NCBI RefSeq assembly: GCF_018449475.1
Contig: NZ_JAHCQH010000015.1
Location: 744,001-808,000 of the forward strand
Source: Ancylobacter radicis
GTDB taxonomy: Bacteria > Pseudomonadota > Alphaproteobacteria > Rhizobiales > Xanthobacteraceae
Length of the DNA stretch: 64,000 bases
Direction of reading: 5' to 3'
Shown here piece by piece: positions 63,330 to 64,000 of the stretch. The notes under the pieces were generated by a model. It worked only from the letters and a program-made list of their open reading frames with translations. It was not told the DNA's origin and made no database searches. The position numbers were made by a program, and so were the translations under genes. Every line of letters starts with the position of its first letter. Position 1 is the first letter of the stretch.

Positions 63330-64000
63330 GACGGTCTCGTCTCTCTGGCGGGTGAAGGGCGGGCGGGATCGGCGGGGCCGGAAGCCGCCAACGCGGACGC
63401 CTCGCGCGCCGCGCGCACGAAGGCGGCGATGCGGTCGGGGTCCTTGATGCCGGGGGCACGCTCGACACCGGAGGATACGTCCACGCCGCCCGGCTGGATG
63501 AGCCGCACGGCCGCGCCGACATTGTCCGGATCCAGTCCCCCTGACAACATGAAGGGCCGGGTCAGGTCAAGACCGGCGAGATTCGGGCCCGTCAGCAGGT
63601 TCCAGTCGAAGGCGACGCCATTGCCGCCGGGCAGCACGGCGTCCTTGGGTGGCTTGGCGTCGAGCAGCAGCCGGTCGGCCGCCGCCGCATAGGCGGGAAG
63701 GACAGCCAGATCCTGCGCCCCGCCAATGCCGATCGCCTTCATCACCGGAAGGCCGAAGCGGGCGCGGATGGCGCGAATGCGGGCCGGGTCTTCCGCGCCG
63801 TGAAGCTGGAGCAGGTCCGGGTGGATCGCCGCGACGATGCCGGCGAGCGCCGCGTCGTCCGCATCGACGCTCAGCGCGACAATCTGCGCGCGACCACGCA
63901 CCTGCGCCGCCAGACCGGCGGCACGGGCGAGGTCGAGATGGCGCGGGCTCCGGGCGAAGAACACCATGCCGACCATGTCGGCTCCGGCCTCTAGCGCCGC
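63326..64000 (-). CDS. trpF: Phosphoribosylanthranilate isomerase (5' end outside the window)
   Basis: This TIM-barrel isomerase converts phosphoribosylanthranilate to CdRP. The visible part ends with the normal C-terminus. It contains [24 protein letters not shown] and VDVSSGVE, typical of TrpF. Reading continues in frame past the last ATG (63976) to the window edge as AALEAGAD, a conserved upstream segment, so the gene is cut by the window and its true start lies beyond 64000. It overlaps trpB by 4 bp. Confidence 0.94.
   Translation of the reverse strand, partial: AALEAGADMVGMVFFARSPRHLDLARAAGLAAQVRGRAQIVALSVDADDAALAGIVAAIHPDLLQLHGAEDPARIRAIRARFGLPVMKAIGIGGAQDLAVLPAYAAAADRLLLDAKPPKDAVLPGGNGVAFDWNLLTGPNLAGLDLTRPFMLSGGLDPDNVGAAVRLIQPGGVDVSSGVERAPGIKDPDRIAAFVRAAREASALAASGPADPARPSPARETRPS

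Overview
The window is a high-GC, tightly packed chromosomal segment from an alphaproteobacterium. It most likely belongs to the Hyphomicrobiales, of the Xanthobacteraceae/Ancylobacter-Starkeya kind. Three things support this: the conserved gene orders rimP-nusA-ylxR-infB-rbfA-truB-rpsO-pnp and trpF-trpB-trpA-accD-folC, an Irr-type (ICE) operator in front of a membrane ferritin (MbfA) gene, and an alphaproteobacterial-type AccD. The genus call is an inference. I see no rRNA, tRNA, CRISPR array, transposase, integrase or prophage. Most of the window is core housekeeping sequence with a few accessory blocks.

Layout. 1-9.7 kb: truA, a small unknown ORF, a dihydroorotase-family gene, an orphan HisKA_2 histidine kinase divergent from a Crp/Fnr regulator, a MarC protein, a HAD phosphatase, ribF, and a LysR regulator divergent from a medium-chain dehydrogenase. 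9.8-18.5 kb: ileS-lspA, an envelope protein resembling BamF/DUF3035, a pair of M16 peptidases (one active, one lacking the zinc motif) and an unknown lipoprotein. 18.5-21.4 kb: a DUF3422 membrane protein, a secreted alpha/beta hydrolase and a conserved small protein. 21.6-28.9 kb: a glycolate oxidase cluster (glcD, glcE, glcF) with an 8-oxoguanine deaminase-like gene between glcD and glcE, then an ABM-domain protein and an asparaginase. 28.9-32.1 kb: mbfA with its Irr box and a chemoreceptor.

32.2-42.8 kb, minus strand: the transcription/translation operon from rimP to pnp, with a probable attenuator ahead of rimP and a Shine-Dalgarno-masking hairpin ahead of rpsO. 43-58.7 kb: ispE, a YnfA-type membrane protein, a patatin-like lipase, purD, macAB, a SohB/S49 peptidase with a small membrane partner, a tRNA1(Val)-type methyltransferase, DUF2007, a polyprenyl diphosphate synthase, tadA, an RluB-like pseudouridine synthase with a very long repetitive basic tail, rsmD, an ABHD10-like hydrolase, and infC using an ATT start codon. 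58.8-64 kb, minus strand: folC, accD, trpA, trpB and trpF, with trpF running off the window end.

The most unusual observations are a roughly 100-bp palindromic repeat inserted in frame inside glcE, the deaminase embedded in the glycolate oxidase cluster, three different palindromic intergenic repeat families, and 39-bp tandem repeats in the RluB-like gene. Several probable RNA-level controls (rimP, rpsO, infC) can be read directly. I did not find a clear, wholly new multi-gene system here.
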